Notes: generated by a model not told the origin, from the sequence alone. A DNA stretch of 64,000 bases from Xanthomonas sp. Leaf148 (GCF_001423585.1 NZ_LMOP01000010.1:258893-322892); one strand, 5' to 3'. Counted from the first letter of the stretch, positions 18,165 to 28,530 are shown. Numbers and translations are program-made.

Positions 18165-20278
18165 GCCAGGTGCGCTTCGGGTTGCAGGCACGTTTCCTGT
18201 TGGTCATGGCGCTGACCTTGCTGTTGGTCGGCGCGATCCTGGCGTCGCTGCTGCAGCGCCAGAGTGCGATGCAGCGCGAGGTGCGCGGGCTCAGCGCACA
18301 GATCCTGCACGAGCTGTTCGATCGCAGCCTGCGCACCCGCGGCGAGACGCTGGCGACCGAACTTGCCTCCGGCTTGGCCAATCCGCTGTATTACTCCGAC
18401 CTGGGGGCGGTAGGCGCGCTGGTGCGCAATGCCTCGCGCCAGCAGGTGGTGACGTATGTGCTGGTGTTCGATCGGCGTGGCCTGCTGGTGCACGACGGCA
18501 CGCCCAATCTGCAGCGCTACGGTCAGCGCATGGACGACCCTCTCGCGGCCAAGGCGGTGACCGCGCAGGCGATGCTGCTGCAATCCTCGCCCGAGGTGCT
18601 GGACGTGACGGTGCCGATCAAGATCGGCGATCAGCGCATCGGCGGGGTGCGCGTGGGCATGTCGCGCGAGCGGGTGCGCAAGATCGAGTCGGGCGCCAAT
18701 CTGACCCTGGTGCAGAACCTCAATGCGATCGGCAAGCGCGATCTGGGCTGGTTGCTGGTGCTGCTGGCCGCGTTGGTGGCGCTGGGCGTGCTGCTGGCGA
18801 TCTATGTACAACGCACGCTGGTGGCGCCGGTGCGGCTGTTGGCGGCGGCGGCGCGGCAGATCGAGCGCGGCGACTACGCCGTGCAATTGCCGCCGCATCC
18901 GCGTAACGACGAGATTGGCGAGCTGATTTCCGCATTCGGCCGCATGAGCGAAAGCATTGCCCGGCACGACCGTGAAGTGCGTCATATGGCCTACACCGAT
19001 GCGCTGACCGGGCTGACCAACCGCCTGGGTTTTCGCGAAGGTCTGGACTACCTGCTCAATACCGCGCGCAGCAGCAATAGCAAGCTGGCGCTGCTGTTTG
19101 CCGATATCGACGACTTCAAGCGCGTCAACGATACGCTTGGTCATGAGGCGGGCGACGAGGCCTTGTTGCAGTTCGCCAGCCGGATCAGTCGCGCGGTTTC
19201 TGCGCTGGGTGGCGACGATGCGATCCTGGCGCGCTTCGGTGGCGACGAGTTCGTGATCCTGCTGCAAAGCGGCGATGTCACCCTGCTCGCTGCACAGCTG
19301 GCGGACCGCCTGGTGCATGAATTGAGCCGCCCGTTGAACGTGCAGGGCCGAGAAGTCTTCCTGGGCACCTCGATCGGCATCACGCTGTTCCCCGACGATG
19401 CCAACGATGCCACCGCGCTGCTGAAGAACGGCGACATCGCGATGTACCAGGCCAAGGTCGCTGGCAAGAACTGCCACCGCTTCTACAGCCGCGCGGCCGA
19501 CCATGCGGTGGAGCGACGCGTGCATATGGAGCACGAGCTGCGCGGTGCCTGGGAGCGCGACGAGTTGCGGCTGGTGTATCAGCCGATCTACCGCACCAGC
19601 GACCGCCTGTTGGTGGGCGTGGAGGTGCTGCTGCGGTGGCAGCACCCGGCGCTGGGCACGATTGCGCCCTCCACCTTTATCGATATTGCCGAGCAGAGCG
19701 GGCTGATCGAGATGATCGGCCCCAAGGTGCTGCGCGCGGCCTGCCTGGAAGCGGCGCAGTGGCCGGAAGTGGGCGAGGGCCTGTTTATTTCAGTCAATGT
19801 GTCGCCGCGGCAGTTGCGCAGCGGCGACCTGATCGACACCGTGGCCGAGTGCCTGGCCGAGTCCGGGTTGCCGGCCGCGCGCCTGCATCTGGAACTGACC
19901 GAGACGGCGGTGATCGGCGACGAGATGATGGCTGCAAGCCTGCTCGATCAGCTGCACCGCACCGGTGTGAAGGTGTGGCTGGACGACTTCGGCACCGGTT
20001 TCTCCGGGTTGAGCCATCTGCGCCAGGTGCCGGTGGATGGGGTCAAGATCGACAAGAGCTTTATCGCCGACCTGCAGCGCGACCCGGACGATCTGGCGCT
20101 GACCACGGCCATCATCAACATGGCCCACTCGCTGGGAATTACGGTAGTCGCCGAAGGCATCGAGCAAGAGGCGCAGTTCAACCTGTTGCGCGAGCGCGGC
20201 TGTGATCTGGGGCAGGGCTACTGGTTCAGCAGGCCCTTGAGCCCGGCCGATATGGTCAAGCTGATCGCGGCGGGCTAA
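18161..20278 (+). CDS. Membrane sensor with HAMP, GGDEF and EAL domains
   Basis: 705 residues. A transmembrane helix (about 12-32), a periplasmic sensor region (about 33-192), a second helix (about 193-213), HAMP, GGDEF (about 270-425) and EAL (about 440-700). The diguanylate cyclase signature is intact (RFGGDEF, 360-364), but no RxxD inhibitory site precedes it. The EAL motif reads EVL (488-490); LELTET, DDFGTG (608-613) and VVAEGIE are intact, so phosphodiesterase activity is plausible. Makes and/or degrades c-di-GMP. The 4-base overlap with the PhnD-like gene suggests that protein docks onto its periplasmic domain. Confidence 0.92.
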   Translation: MSQVRFGLQARFLLVMALTLLLVGAILASLLQRQSAMQREVRGLSAQILHELFDRSLRTRGETLATELASGLANPLYYSDLGAVGALVRNASRQQVVTYVLVFDRRGLLVHDGTPNLQRYGQRMDDPLAAKAVTAQAMLLQSSPEVLDVTVPIKIGDQRIGGVRVGMSRERVRKIESGANLTLVQNLNAIGKRDLGWLLVLLAALVALGVLLAIYVQRTLVAPVRLLAAAARQIERGDYAVQLPPHPRNDEIGELISAFGRMSESIARHDREVRHMAYTDALTGLTNRLGFREGLDYLLNTARSSNSKLALLFADIDDFKRVNDTLGHEAGDEALLQFASRISRAVSALGGDDAILARFGGDEFVILLQSGDVTLLAAQLADRLVHELSRPLNVQGREVFLGTSIGITLFPDDANDATALLKNGDIAMYQAKVAGKNCHRFYSRAADHAVERRVHMEHELRGAWERDELRLVYQPIYRTSDRLLVGVEVLLRWQHPALGTIAPSTFIDIAEQSGLIEMIGPKVLRAACLEAAQWPEVGEGLFISVNVSPRQLRSGDLIDTVAECLAESGLPAARLHLELTETAVIGDEMMAASLLDQLHRTGVKVWLDDFGTGFSGLSHLRQVPVDGVKIDKSFIADLQRDPDDLALTTAIINMAHSLGITVVAEGIEQEAQFNLLRERGCDLGQGYWFSRPLSPADMVKLIAAG

Positions 20279-20283
20279 GCACC

Positions 20284-20531
20284 GTAGGAGCGCACCTGGG
20301 CGCGATTGGCGTTACCGGTGAGGCTTCGTCGCGCCCGGGTGCGCTCCTACGACGGGTTGTGTTTGGGCTGTGCAGTTACAGCGGCTGTTTGCCTGTGTCG
20401 CCGGGGACTTCGCGCAATCGGTATGGCACCGGATACCACCGTAGGAGCGCACCTGGGCGCGATGGGCTTTATCGGTAAGGCCCCCATCGCGCCCCGGTGC
20501 GCTCCTACGCTGCACTGCTTGAGTTGGTTGA
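20284..20531. repeat. Tandem about 156-bp repeat: REP palindrome + copy of the epmB tail
   Basis: Two palindromes of the GTAGGAGCGCACCTGGGCGCGA family lie at 20284-20350 and 20441-20508 (period 157). Between them, at 20376-20420, is a copy of the last bases of the convergent epmB gene. The palindrome is the same family as the three copies in the sodA-suhB gap. Confidence 0.9.
20376..20420 (-). other. Copy of the epmB 3' coding end
   Basis: On the minus strand reads RLREVPGDTGKQPL-stop; genuine EpmB ends [19 protein letters not shown]. About 37 of the first 40 bases match, offset by 156 bases. No start codon. Confidence 0.85.
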
Positions 20532-21560
20532 TTACAGCGGCCGTTTGCCGGTGTCGCCGGGGATTTCGCGTACCAGGCGCGGGACTAGATAGCCGGACAG
20601 GCGCGTGGCCAGTTCCGCATGCAGGGCGCGGGCGCGGGCGTCGTCCACTTCGAAATGCGCCACGCCCGCTACGCGATCGAGCTGATGCAAGTAGTAAGGC
20701 AGCACGCCGGCGGCAAAGCTGCGTTCGCTCAGCGCGGCCAGCGCGTTCACGCTGTCGTTGACGCCACGCAGCAGCACCGCCTGATTGAGCAGTTGCACAC
20801 CGGCATCGCGCAAGGCGTGCATGGCGCTGTCCACGTCGGCATCGAATTCGTTGGCATGGTTGGCGTGGATCACAAACGCCACCGGCCACGGCAGGCTGCG
20901 CAGCCAGGCCAGCAGGGGCGTGTCGACGCGTGCGGGCAACACTACCGGCAGGCGGCTGTGGATGCGCAGCCGCTTGAGGTGTGGGATGGCGGCCAGGGCG
21001 TCGGTGAGTTCAACCAGTTTGGGCGTGGCCAGCGACAGCGGGTCGCCGCCGGATAGCAGCACTTCGTCGATGTCCGGGTCGGCAGCGATCGCCTCCACCG
21101 CCTCACGCCAGCCATCGCGCGCGGCGGTTTCTTCCGCATACGGGAAGTGGCGACGGAAGCAGTAGCGGCAGTGCACCGCGCAACTGCCGGTGGCGATCAG
21201 CAGGGCGCGGCCGCGGTATTTCTGGATCACCCCGGCTGCCGTCTTGGCGGCGGCATCGCCCACCGCATCCAGGCCGAAGCCCGGCACCGGCTGCATTTCT
21301 GCATCCAGCGGCAGCACCTGCCGTAGCAGCGGGTCGTCGAGGTCGCCGTGCCGCATCCGCGCCACGAAGGCCTGCGGGACGCGCAGCGGAAACTGCGCGG
21401 CCGCGTCTGCACTGATGCCGGCCGCTTGCGCGTCCAGGCCCAGCAGTTCCAGCAACGCGCGCGGGTCGCGCACGGCATCGCGCCACTGCTGCTGCCAGCG
21501 CGGCGGCTGCAGGGTGGAGGGCGGGGATGGCTGTAAGGCGACGGGGGCTGCGGTTATCAT
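20532..21560 (-). CDS. epmB: EF-P lysine 2,3-aminomutase EpmB (YjeK)
   Basis: 342 residues. A radical-SAM enzyme with the cluster motif CAVHCRYC followed by FRRHFPY. It converts L-alpha-lysine to (R)-beta-lysine, which EpmA attaches to EF-P. It lies divergently beside efp, its downstream target; the starts are about 100 bases apart. SGGDPLSL is the SAM-contacting GGD block and PGRVDTPL-like [13 protein letters not shown] follows. The 3' end has been duplicated downstream. Confidence 0.94.
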   Translation of the reverse strand: MITAAPVALQPSPPSTLQPPRWQQQWRDAVRDPRALLELLGLDAQAAGISADAAAQFPLRVPQAFVARMRHGDLDDPLLRQVLPLDAEMQPVPGFGLDAVGDAAAKTAAGVIQKYRGRALLIATGSCAVHCRYCFRRHFPYAEETAARDGWREAVEAIAADPDIDEVLLSGGDPLSLATPKLVELTDALAAIPHLKRLRIHSRLPVVLPARVDTPLLAWLRSLPWPVAFVIHANHANEFDADVDSAMHALRDAGVQLLNQAVLLRGVNDSVNALAALSERSFAAGVLPYYLHQLDRVAGVAHFEVDDARARALHAELATRLSGYLVPRLVREIPGDTGKRPL

Positions 21561-21661
21561 GTGCGGTCACAAAACCAATGCCCGCCGGTTGCGGCGGGCG
21601 CCCCATTCTAATCCGACCGGCCACCGTGTGGCGGGTCGTGGTCTTATCGAGGAGCTGCACC

Positions 21662-22228
21662 ATGGCCACTGTTGGCATGAACGACGTCAAGAACGGCATG
21701 AAGATCCTGGTCAACAACGAACCGGCGGTCATCACCGAGACCGAATACGTCAAGCCGGGCAAGGGCCAGGCCTTCACCCGCATGAAGTACCGCTTCATCA
21801 GGTCCGGCCGCGTGGTCGAAATGACCATGAAGGCGACCGATGACCTGGAAGTGGCCGACGTGGTCGATACCGACATGCGTTACCTGTACAGCGATGGCGA
21901 GTACTGGCACTTCATGGACCCGGAAACCTTCGAGCAGGTGCAGACCGACAAGGCCGGCATGGGCGGCGCGGAAAAGTGGCTCAAGGGCGAAGAAGATTGC
22001 ATCGTGACGTTGTGGAATTCCGCGCCGATCTGGGTGCAGCCGCCGAACTTCGTCGAGCTGAAGATCACCGAGACCGACCCGGGCGTGCGCGGCGATACCT
22101 CGGGCGGCGGCGGCAAGCCGGCCACGCTGGAAACCGGTGCGGTGGTGCGCGTGCCGTTGTTCGTCAATCAGGACGAAATCATCAAGGTCGATACGCGTTC
22201 GGGCGAATACTCGGCGCGCGTCAAGTAA
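21662..22228 (+). CDS. efp: Translation elongation factor P
   Basis: 188 residues from the ATG at 21662 (GGAG Shine-Dalgarno). The start at 21527 in the same frame would add 45 residues overlapping epmB and is rejected. The lysine that carries beta-lysylation is Lys34 in VKPGKGQAF. Three OB/KOW-type domains of normal length; the C-terminal block [19 protein letters not shown] is typical. Rescues ribosomes stalled at polyproline. Confidence 0.97.
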   Translation: MATVGMNDVKNGMKILVNNEPAVITETEYVKPGKGQAFTRMKYRFIRSGRVVEMTMKATDDLEVADVVDTDMRYLYSDGEYWHFMDPETFEQVQTDKAGMGGAEKWLKGEEDCIVTLWNSAPIWVQPPNFVELKITETDPGVRGDTSGGGGKPATLETGAVVRVPLFVNQDEIIKVDTRSGEYSARVK

Positions 22229-22233
22229 GCCGG

Positions 22234-23082
22234 ATGCGCCCGCGACGCCTGTCTGTTCGAGCGGTACGCAGTGCCGGTGTCCTGGTGGGGCTGTGGGCTG
22301 CGCTCGTAGCGTGCCCAGCCTTTGCGCAATCGGCCGACGCAACCTGCGACGCCGGTGACGTGGCCGCCGTTGCGGCCATTGCAACCTCCGGTGTCGTGGG
22401 CGGCGCTGCCGCCACGGTGCCGGTCGAGCGTGCAGTCGCCCAGACCTGCAAGCCGTGGCCGAACGATCCGGCCATCCGGCTGGCAGCAATCGCGTTTGCC
22501 GGCGACGCTCAGACCGTGGCTGGCGAGCGCGACCTTGAGTTGCGCGTGGCGATGCTCGATGCCGCCAGCGGTAAGGTGATGGCATTTTATGCGCAGGAAA
22601 TGGGCGAGGACGCGGCCTTCGAACTCGCTGCCGACAGCCTGCGCCTGGATACGGCGCGCTATGACCTGGCCAAAGGCGTGCGCGCGATCGGCGTGGTGGT
22701 GCATAGCGCTGCGCGTGGGCCCAGCTGCCCGGATTTTTACAGCAATCAGGCATTGACCTTGCTGGTACGCGAGGGGCGCAACTTGCGCCCGGTGCTGCAA
22801 CGCGATCTCTATGCCTGGCAACGTGTGGAAGGCGAGCCGTGCATGATGGGCAGGAGCGATGTCATCACCGAAGTCGCCAATCTGAGCCTGAGCATGGCGC
22901 CGCAGGCACATGCCGGCTATGCGGACATCGTGCTGACAGCCAACGTCGCTACCACGGAGAGCACCGCTGGCAGCGACACCGATACCGAACGCACCCGCCG
23001 CGTGCGCCAGGTGCTGCGCTACAACGGCCAGCGCTATGTGCCTGTGGCCGGTGGCGACCGCAGCTGGCCGTTCGACAACTAA
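22234..23082 (+). CDS. Secreted protein of unknown function
   Basis: 282 residues from the ATG at 22234, 5 bases after the efp stop. A signal peptide is evident (VRSAGVLVGLWAALVACPAFAQS), with predicted cleavage after AFA. The mature part has six cysteines, possibly disulfide-bonded, and ends RYVPVAGGDRSWPFDN. I recognise no domain. Tight spacing after efp and 6 bases before the mtaD-like gene suggests co-transcription. Confidence 0.72.
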   Translation: MRPRRLSVRAVRSAGVLVGLWAALVACPAFAQSADATCDAGDVAAVAAIATSGVVGGAAATVPVERAVAQTCKPWPNDPAIRLAAIAFAGDAQTVAGERDLELRVAMLDAASGKVMAFYAQEMGEDAAFELAADSLRLDTARYDLAKGVRAIGVVVHSAARGPSCPDFYSNQALTLLVREGRNLRPVLQRDLYAWQRVEGEPCMMGRSDVITEVANLSLSMAPQAHAGYADIVLTANVATTESTAGSDTDTERTRRVRQVLRYNGQRYVPVAGGDRSWPFDN

Positions 23083-23088
23083 CCCTTT

Positions 23089-24438
23089 ATGGATACGCTC
23101 ATGACCAATGCTCCTCCCGAAGCGTGCGACCTGTTGATCGAAGCCGGTTACGTGGTGCCGATCGAACCGCATGCGGTGGTGCTCGAAGACCACGCGGTGG
23201 CGGTCAGCAACGGCGTCATCGTGGCGATCCTGCCGACTGCCGAAGCACGCGCCCGGTTTGCGCCGAAGCAAACCGTCTCGCGCCCGGAGGCGGCGCTGAT
23301 GCCGGGTCTGGTCAATGCGCATACGCATAACCCGATGACCCTGCTGCGCGGCATTGCCGACGATCTGCCACTGATGGTGTGGCTGCAGCAGCACATCTGG
23401 CCGGTGGAAGCGGCGGTGATCGGGCCTGAGTTCGTGGCCGACGGCACCACGCTCGCCATCGCCGAGATGCTGCGCGGCGGTACCACCTGCGTCAACGAAA
23501 ACTACTTCTTTGCCGATGTGCAGGCGGCGGTCTACAAGCAACACGGTTTCCGTGCGCTGGTCGGTGCGGTGATCATCGATTTCCCCACTGCGTGGGCATC
23601 GTCGGACGACGAATACTTCGCGCGGGCCGGCGAGCTGCACGACCAGTGGCGCGACGATCCGTTGATCGGCACTGCGTTCGCACCGCATGCGCCGTATACG
23701 GTGAATGACGCCAACTTCGAGCGCGTGCGCATGCTCGCCGATCAGCTGGACATGCCGGTGCATCTGCACACGCATGAAACTGTGCAGGAAGTGGCCGATT
23801 CGGTCAAACAATACGGCCAGCGCCCGCTGGCACGGCTGGATCGGTTGGGCCTGGTCAACGACCGCCTGATCGCCGTGCACATGACCCAGCTCACCGATGC
23901 AGAAATCCATCTGTGCGCCGAGCGCGGCGTCAGCGTGGTGCATTGCCCCGAGTCCAACCTCAAGCTGGCCTCGGGTTTCTGCCCGGCTTGCGCGCTGCAA
24001 CGCGCAGGGGTGAATCTGGCCATCGGCACCGACGGCTGCGCCAGCAACAACGATCTGGATATGTTCAGCGAAAACCGCACTGCCGCGATCCTGGCCAAGG
24101 CCGTGGCCAACGATGCCACCGCGCTGGATGCGGCCACCACCTTGCGCGCGGCCACGTTGGGCGGCGCGCGTGCGTTGGGCTTCGGCGACAAGATTGGCTC
24201 GATCGAAATCGGCAAACAGGCCGATCTGGTCTGCGTGGATCTGTCTGCATTGGAGACCCAGCCGCTGCATCATGTGCTGTCGCAATTGATCTACGCCGCC
24301 GGCCGTCATCAGGTCACCGATGTGTGGATCGCCGGCAAGCCCAAGCTGGTGCAGCGCGAGTTGATCGACATGGATACCGCTGCCCTGGTCGCCAATGCGC
24401 GGCAATGGCGCGAACGCATCCGCACCGTCCGCGCCTGA
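23089..24438 (+). CDS. TRZ/ATZ-family amidohydrolase (methylthioadenosine/S-adenosylhomocysteine deaminase-like)
   Basis: 449 residues; an alternative ATG lies at 23101. A metal-dependent amidohydrolase TIM barrel: metal ligands HTH in [14 protein letters not shown], then [12 protein letters not shown] and [14 protein letters not shown]. Closest in family features to MtaD, which deaminates MTA or SAH to the inosine forms. It sits directly upstream of ubiG, a SAM-dependent methyltransferase that yields SAH; the order TRZ/ATZ hydrolase-ubiG-mupP is shared with Pseudomonas. A role in clearing SAH is inferred. Confidence 0.85.
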   Translation: MDTLMTNAPPEACDLLIEAGYVVPIEPHAVVLEDHAVAVSNGVIVAILPTAEARARFAPKQTVSRPEAALMPGLVNAHTHNPMTLLRGIADDLPLMVWLQQHIWPVEAAVIGPEFVADGTTLAIAEMLRGGTTCVNENYFFADVQAAVYKQHGFRALVGAVIIDFPTAWASSDDEYFARAGELHDQWRDDPLIGTAFAPHAPYTVNDANFERVRMLADQLDMPVHLHTHETVQEVADSVKQYGQRPLARLDRLGLVNDRLIAVHMTQLTDAEIHLCAERGVSVVHCPESNLKLASGFCPACALQRAGVNLAIGTDGCASNNDLDMFSENRTAAILAKAVANDATALDAATTLRAATLGGARALGFGDKIGSIEIGKQADLVCVDLSALETQPLHHVLSQLIYAAGRHQVTDVWIAGKPKLVQRELIDMDTAALVANARQWRERIRTVRA

Positions 24439-24467
24439 TCGCGCGTCATTGCATCCCGGAGTTCCGC

Positions 24468-25187
24468 ATGAATCCCACGACCCAATCCACCTCCAGCAAT
24501 TTTCATCAGTCCGAGCTAGACAAATTCGCCGCGCTGGCCAACCGCTGGTGGGACGCCGACGGCCCGCAGAAGCCGCTGCATGCGCTCAACCCGGTGCGTC
24601 TTGCGTACGTGTCCGCACGCCAGGAATTGGCCGGCGCACGGGTGCTGGATGTCGGCTGCGGTGGCGGCTTGCTCAGCGAGTCGATGGCGCGCCTGGGCGC
24701 GCAGGTCACCGCAATCGATCTGGCACCGGAGCTGGTGAAAGTCGCCCGGCTGCACAGCCTGGAATCGGGCGTGCAGGTGGATTACCGCGTGCAGTCGGTG
24801 GAAGACCTGGCAGCCGAGCAGCCGGGCAGTTTCGATGCGGTGACCTGCATGGAAATGCTCGAACACGTGCCGGACCCGACCGCGATCATCCGCGCCTGCG
24901 CCAGCCTGCTCAAGCCGGGCGGCAAGCTGTTCCTGTCCACGCTCAATCGCACGCCGGCCGCATTCGCGCTGGCGGTGGTCGGTGCCGAATACATCGCACG
25001 GCTGCTGCCCAAGGGCACGCACCACTACAAGGACTTCATCAAGCCATCGGAACTTGCGGCGTGGTTGCGCAGCGCCGAACTGCAGCTGCAAGACGTCAGC
25101 GGCATGCTGTACGAGCCGTGGCGCAATCGTGCGCGGCTGTCCTCGCGCACCGAGGTCAATTATCTGGCGTATGCGGTGAGGCCGTGA
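24468..25187 (+). CDS. ubiG: Ubiquinone biosynthesis O-methyltransferase UbiG
   Basis: 239 residues from the ATG at 24468. Class I SAM methyltransferase: motif [14 protein letters not shown], acidic tip AIDLAPE, then [10 protein letters not shown] and [15 protein letters not shown]. It catalyses both O-methylations in ubiquinone synthesis. The N-terminal [18 protein letters not shown] is diagnostic for UbiG. Confidence 0.96.
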   Translation: MNPTTQSTSSNFHQSELDKFAALANRWWDADGPQKPLHALNPVRLAYVSARQELAGARVLDVGCGGGLLSESMARLGAQVTAIDLAPELVKVARLHSLESGVQVDYRVQSVEDLAAEQPGSFDAVTCMEMLEHVPDPTAIIRACASLLKPGGKLFLSTLNRTPAAFALAVVGAEYIARLLPKGTHHYKDFIKPSELAAWLRSAELQLQDVSGMLYEPWRNRARLSSRTEVNYLAYAVRP

Positions 25188-25299
25188 CGGGCGGGAATTG
25201 GGGAGTCGGGATTCGGGATTGGGAAGGGCAGCTAACTGCGATCTTGATGTCTTTCGATTCCTGCCTTTCTGCTTGTCGTTGGTCGCGGTTGGTGGGCGC

Positions 25300-25965
25300 G
25301 TGAGTTTTCCGCGTGCGGCGTTGTTCGATCTGGATGGCACCTTGCTGGACAGTGCGCCGGATATGCTGGCCACGGTCAACGCAATGCTTGCGGCACGCGA
25401 GCGTGCGCCGATTGCGTTGGAGCAGCTGCGGCCGGTGGTGTCGAAAGGCGCGCGTGCGATGGTGGGTGTGGCCTTTGCCGAGCTCGATGACGCTGCGCGC
25501 ACCGCCTTGGTGCCGGAGTTCCTGCGTCGCTACGAAGGCTTGATCGGGACCCAGTCGCAGCTGTTCGATGGTGTCGAAGCGCTGCTGTCGCGTCTGGAAG
25601 CGGCCGGCTGCATCTGGGGCGTGGTCACCAACAAGCCCGAATCTCTTGCACGCTTGATCCTGCCGCAACTGGGTTGGCAACAGCGCTGTGCCGTGTTGAT
25701 CGGAGGCGATACCTTGCCCGAGCGCAAGCCGCATCCGCTGCCGTTGCTGACCGCCGCCGAACGCATCGGCGTTGCGCCTGCGCAGTGCGTCTACGTCGGC
25801 GACGACGAGCGCGACATTCTCGCGGCACGCGCGGCCAACATGCCGTCGGTGGCGGTGTTGTGGGGCTATCGCCTGCATGACGATGTGCCGGCGCGCTGGC
25901 AGGCCGATGTGCTGGTGGACCAGCCGCAGCTGCTGTGGAATCCGGCCACGTGGCCGCAGACCTGA
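25300..25965 (+). CDS. HAD phosphatase (MupP/phosphoglycolate phosphatase family)
   Basis: 221 residues from a GTG at 25300; an ATG at 25198 in frame would prepend repeat-derived sequence. HAD motifs: nucleophile LFDLDGTLLDS, motif II VVTNKP, motif III Lys in ERKPHPLP, motif IV YVGDDERDILAA. The location right after ubiG is that of Pseudomonas MupP, which dephosphorylates N-acetylmuramate 6-phosphate in peptidoglycan recycling; Gph activity is the alternative. Context favours MupP, sequence alone does not decide. Confidence 0.85.
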   Translation: MSFPRAALFDLDGTLLDSAPDMLATVNAMLAARERAPIALEQLRPVVSKGARAMVGVAFAELDDAARTALVPEFLRRYEGLIGTQSQLFDGVEALLSRLEAAGCIWGVVTNKPESLARLILPQLGWQQRCAVLIGGDTLPERKPHPLPLLTAAERIGVAPAQCVYVGDDERDILAARAANMPSVAVLWGYRLHDDVPARWQADVLVDQPQLLWNPATWPQT

Positions 25966-25993
25966 TTCTTTTGAACTTATTTCTGGACCCGCC

Positions 25994-26683
25994 ATGAGCC
26001 AATCCAGCGCTCTCGACAGTTTTCTCGATAAGTGGCGAACCCGCTGGCCGGAGTGGTCGGTTGCCGAGCCGTTCGTTCCCGTAGCGCAGCGCCACCTGAC
26101 CGCGGCTTGGTTCGCCTTGCTGCAGGAATGGGAGGACATCATGAATATCCCCGGCGACCCGTTGCCGGCCGACGCCAAGCTGGCGTGGTGGCAGCAGGAG
26201 TTGCGCGATTGGTCCAGTCAACGCTCGCGGCATCCGTTGGGACGCGTGCTGGAGCCGGTGCGCGCGCCGTGGGCGCAGTTGGCCGAGACCTTGCCGACCA
26301 TGCAGGTCGTGCGCGCACAGCCGGCATCGCTGCAGCAGGCGCTGGACCAGTTACGGGCTTTTGCCGAGGCAGTGGTCGCTGTGGAAGCCGTGCTGTTTAC
26401 GCGCACGGTGCCAAGCGATGCCACTGCGGTGTCGGTGCAATGGCTGGATGCGCGGCAACGCGTGGCCGGCGATAGCGCCGCGCCTGGCGGTGTCACCACG
26501 GTGGCCTGGCGCACGCAGCTGTTGCACGCATGGCCACGCAAGCCGGCCTTGGCACGGCCGCATCGGGTGTGGTCGCGCCTGGCGCGGTTGCGCTTGCAGC
26601 GCGAGCTGGGCGGCAAGGCGGCCTATCCACCGCCGGTGCAGCAGTTGTGGCATAGCTGGCGCGGGGCCAGCGGCGCTGACTGA
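25994..26683 (+). CDS. Squalene/phytoene-synthase-like protein, probably non-catalytic
   Basis: 229 residues. The N-terminal WFALLQEWEDIMNIPGDPLPADAKLAWWQQEL pattern resembles the start of the squalene/phytoene synthase fold (KLAWWQQEL equals the family's R-x-WW-R/Q-x-x-L). The two aspartate-rich DxxxD substrate-binding motifs of active enzymes are not visible, so catalysis is doubtful. It lies 28 bases after the HAD phosphatase and likely shares its transcript. Function unknown. Confidence 0.6.
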   Translation: MSQSSALDSFLDKWRTRWPEWSVAEPFVPVAQRHLTAAWFALLQEWEDIMNIPGDPLPADAKLAWWQQELRDWSSQRSRHPLGRVLEPVRAPWAQLAETLPTMQVVRAQPASLQQALDQLRAFAEAVVAVEAVLFTRTVPSDATAVSVQWLDARQRVAGDSAAPGGVTTVAWRTQLLHAWPRKPALARPHRVWSRLARLRLQRELGGKAAYPPPVQQLWHSWRGASGAD

Positions 26684-26859
26684 GCGTAACTGAGTCGGCC
26701 GGATGGCCGTATCGTGCAAGCGCACTGGTGCGCCGCCGGCTGGCCAGATGCGTGCCAGTTGCATTGTTGGCTTTGAGCCGATGACTTGCTGCGATCGGTT
26801 GATCGCAGCAAGCGATGCATCAGTGTGTGACTGCTGTGCTGTAGCTCAGAACATTCGAC

Positions 26860-28530
26860 TCAGATCGGCGAATCCGGCAGCACCGAGTGATAGGCAATGA
26901 AGGCGTCATTGCATTGCAGTGGCGCGCCCGGGCCGGGTTTGCCTTGCAGCTGCACATCGTTGGGCACCGATTCCGTCAGTTGATCGTAAAAGCTCACCGG
27001 GCCGCCCTTGAAAGTGAAGTGCGTCGCGCCCGGATTACTCGCAGGCCCACCGAAATGCGGCTGCGCGAAGCTGACCTTGCCACCTTCCAGCACGACATTG
27101 TCCAACGAGATGGTGATCGGCCGGGTGGTGCTGGCATCGCGGTATCCGTAGAAACTCAGTTCGCCGCCGCCCAATGTGGTCGAACCCAGCGAATGCACGT
27201 TACTGAGCGAAATGCCGTTGAACTGCGGGATCTTGTCGCGCGTCGCCGCATTGGCGTAATTGGCATCGAACACCAACGGGCGCGCAACCCCGCGCATGCA
27301 GATGTTTTCGAAACTGATGTCGTAGACCTGCCCGCCACGGGAGGCATCGGACTTAATGCGCAGGCCATTAGCCGAATACGGATCGCGCTGTACATCGTTG
27401 GCGTTGAAGCCGTCGATGCTCAACCCGCGCACGGCGATATGGCGCATGCCCGAATCGGTTTCGCTGCCGAGCGAGAACCCGTGGGTGTAGTAGAACTGGT
27501 TATAGGCGAACAGCATGTTTTCCGAGGCGATGCTGCGCTTGCTGTTGGCATGCGCCTTGATCGCCACGCCGTCGTCGCCGGTGCCGATGTAGGAGTACGC
27601 CAGCAGCACATTCTTCGACTGACCGGGGTCGAACCCGTCGGTGTTCTTGGCGGTTTCCGGCGTGAAGCAGGTAGCGTGCGGATTGACGTCCGGGGTGCTG
27701 CCGGCCGGGCATTGGTAGCCAGGGCGCGAATAGACCAGACTGGGTGCCAGGATCTTGATGCCCCACGCGGTCAGGCCCACCACGTTGTCGCTGATGACAT
27801 GGAAATTGGGCGAGTTTTCCAGGGTAATGTCGTACAAGGTGACGTCGGTGCTGTTGTCGATCTGCAACAGACGCGGCACGTGCTGACTCAAGCCCTTGGT
27901 GACGTTGAGGTACGCAAGATCCCACCAGCTGGCCTTGCCGGCATTGGGCCCGGCCGTGAGCGTGCTGCCGCCGCGGCCGTCGATCTTGCCCGCACCGACG
28001 ATGGCGCTCTTGGCCGCATCGGAGATGTGGATCAGCGGATTGCACGACTTGGCCTTGTCGCTGGTGGCGGTGCCGCAGGTGCCCAGGCCGTTGTCGTAGT
28101 CCTGCGGATTGCGCGAGCCGAACAAGGTGACGCCGCGGTCGATCCATAGCGTGACCCCGCTCTTGATGGTCAGCGGCCCACTGAGCAGGCCGGACTCGCC
28201 GGCATCGCCGGGGACCAGATGCACCGCGCTGCCGGCAGGGCAATCGTCGATGGCCGCCTGCAGGCGTGCGGTATCGCGCTTGGAGTGGGCGGGATCGGAA
28301 TCCAGCGTGTCCAGCGAACCGGCCACCGGCACCAGCGCGGCCTTGAGCGTGGCGCAACTCTGCGTCGGCAAGCTCGGCTGCTGGACCACGCCCCACCGGG
28401 TGGAGATGCTGTGCGCGGTGTCTGGCACATCCTGCCCATGCGGTCGCGCCGCGTCGGCCTGGAAGGCCGTCATGCCGAACAAGGCGAGTGTGAGCGGCGC
28501 GATGGCTGGAAAGGGAAAGGTGGATTGCAT
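26860..28530 (-). CDS. pglA: Secreted polygalacturonase, GH28
   Basis: 556 residues from the ATG at 28530 (MQSTFPFP), with a signal peptide cleaved near FQADA. GH28 motifs appear in order: NTDGFDP, GTGDDGVAIK (catalytic Asp pair), HGFSLGSE in place of the usual GHGISIGS, and LRIKSD. Hydrolyses alpha-1,4 bonds in de-esterified pectin. It is a predicted type II secretion substrate. A consensus PIP box lies at 28711-28735, so HrpX control is expected. It follows the pectinesterase on the same strand with 386 bases between them. Confidence 0.93.
   Translation of the reverse strand: MQSTFPFPAIAPLTLALFGMTAFQADAARPHGQDVPDTAHSISTRWGVVQQPSLPTQSCATLKAALVPVAGSLDTLDSDPAHSKRDTARLQAAIDDCPAGSAVHLVPGDAGESGLLSGPLTIKSGVTLWIDRGVTLFGSRNPQDYDNGLGTCGTATSDKAKSCNPLIHISDAAKSAIVGAGKIDGRGGSTLTAGPNAGKASWWDLAYLNVTKGLSQHVPRLLQIDNSTDVTLYDITLENSPNFHVISDNVVGLTAWGIKILAPSLVYSRPGYQCPAGSTPDVNPHATCFTPETAKNTDGFDPGQSKNVLLAYSYIGTGDDGVAIKAHANSKRSIASENMLFAYNQFYYTHGFSLGSETDSGMRHIAVRGLSIDGFNANDVQRDPYSANGLRIKSDASRGGQVYDISFENICMRGVARPLVFDANYANAATRDKIPQFNGISLSNVHSLGSTTLGGGELSFYGYRDASTTRPITISLDNVVLEGGKVSFAQPHFGGPASNPGATHFTFKGGPVSFYDQLTESVPNDVQLQGKPGPGAPLQCNDAFIAYHSVLPDSPI

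Noticed and set aside
18083..19645. 520-residue open frame on the minus strand
   Set aside because: Mirror of the GGDEF-EAL gene; His/Gln-rich, no motif.
22168..24405. 745-residue open frame on the minus strand
   Set aside because: Mirror of the mtaD-like gene and the secreted unknown; no family features.
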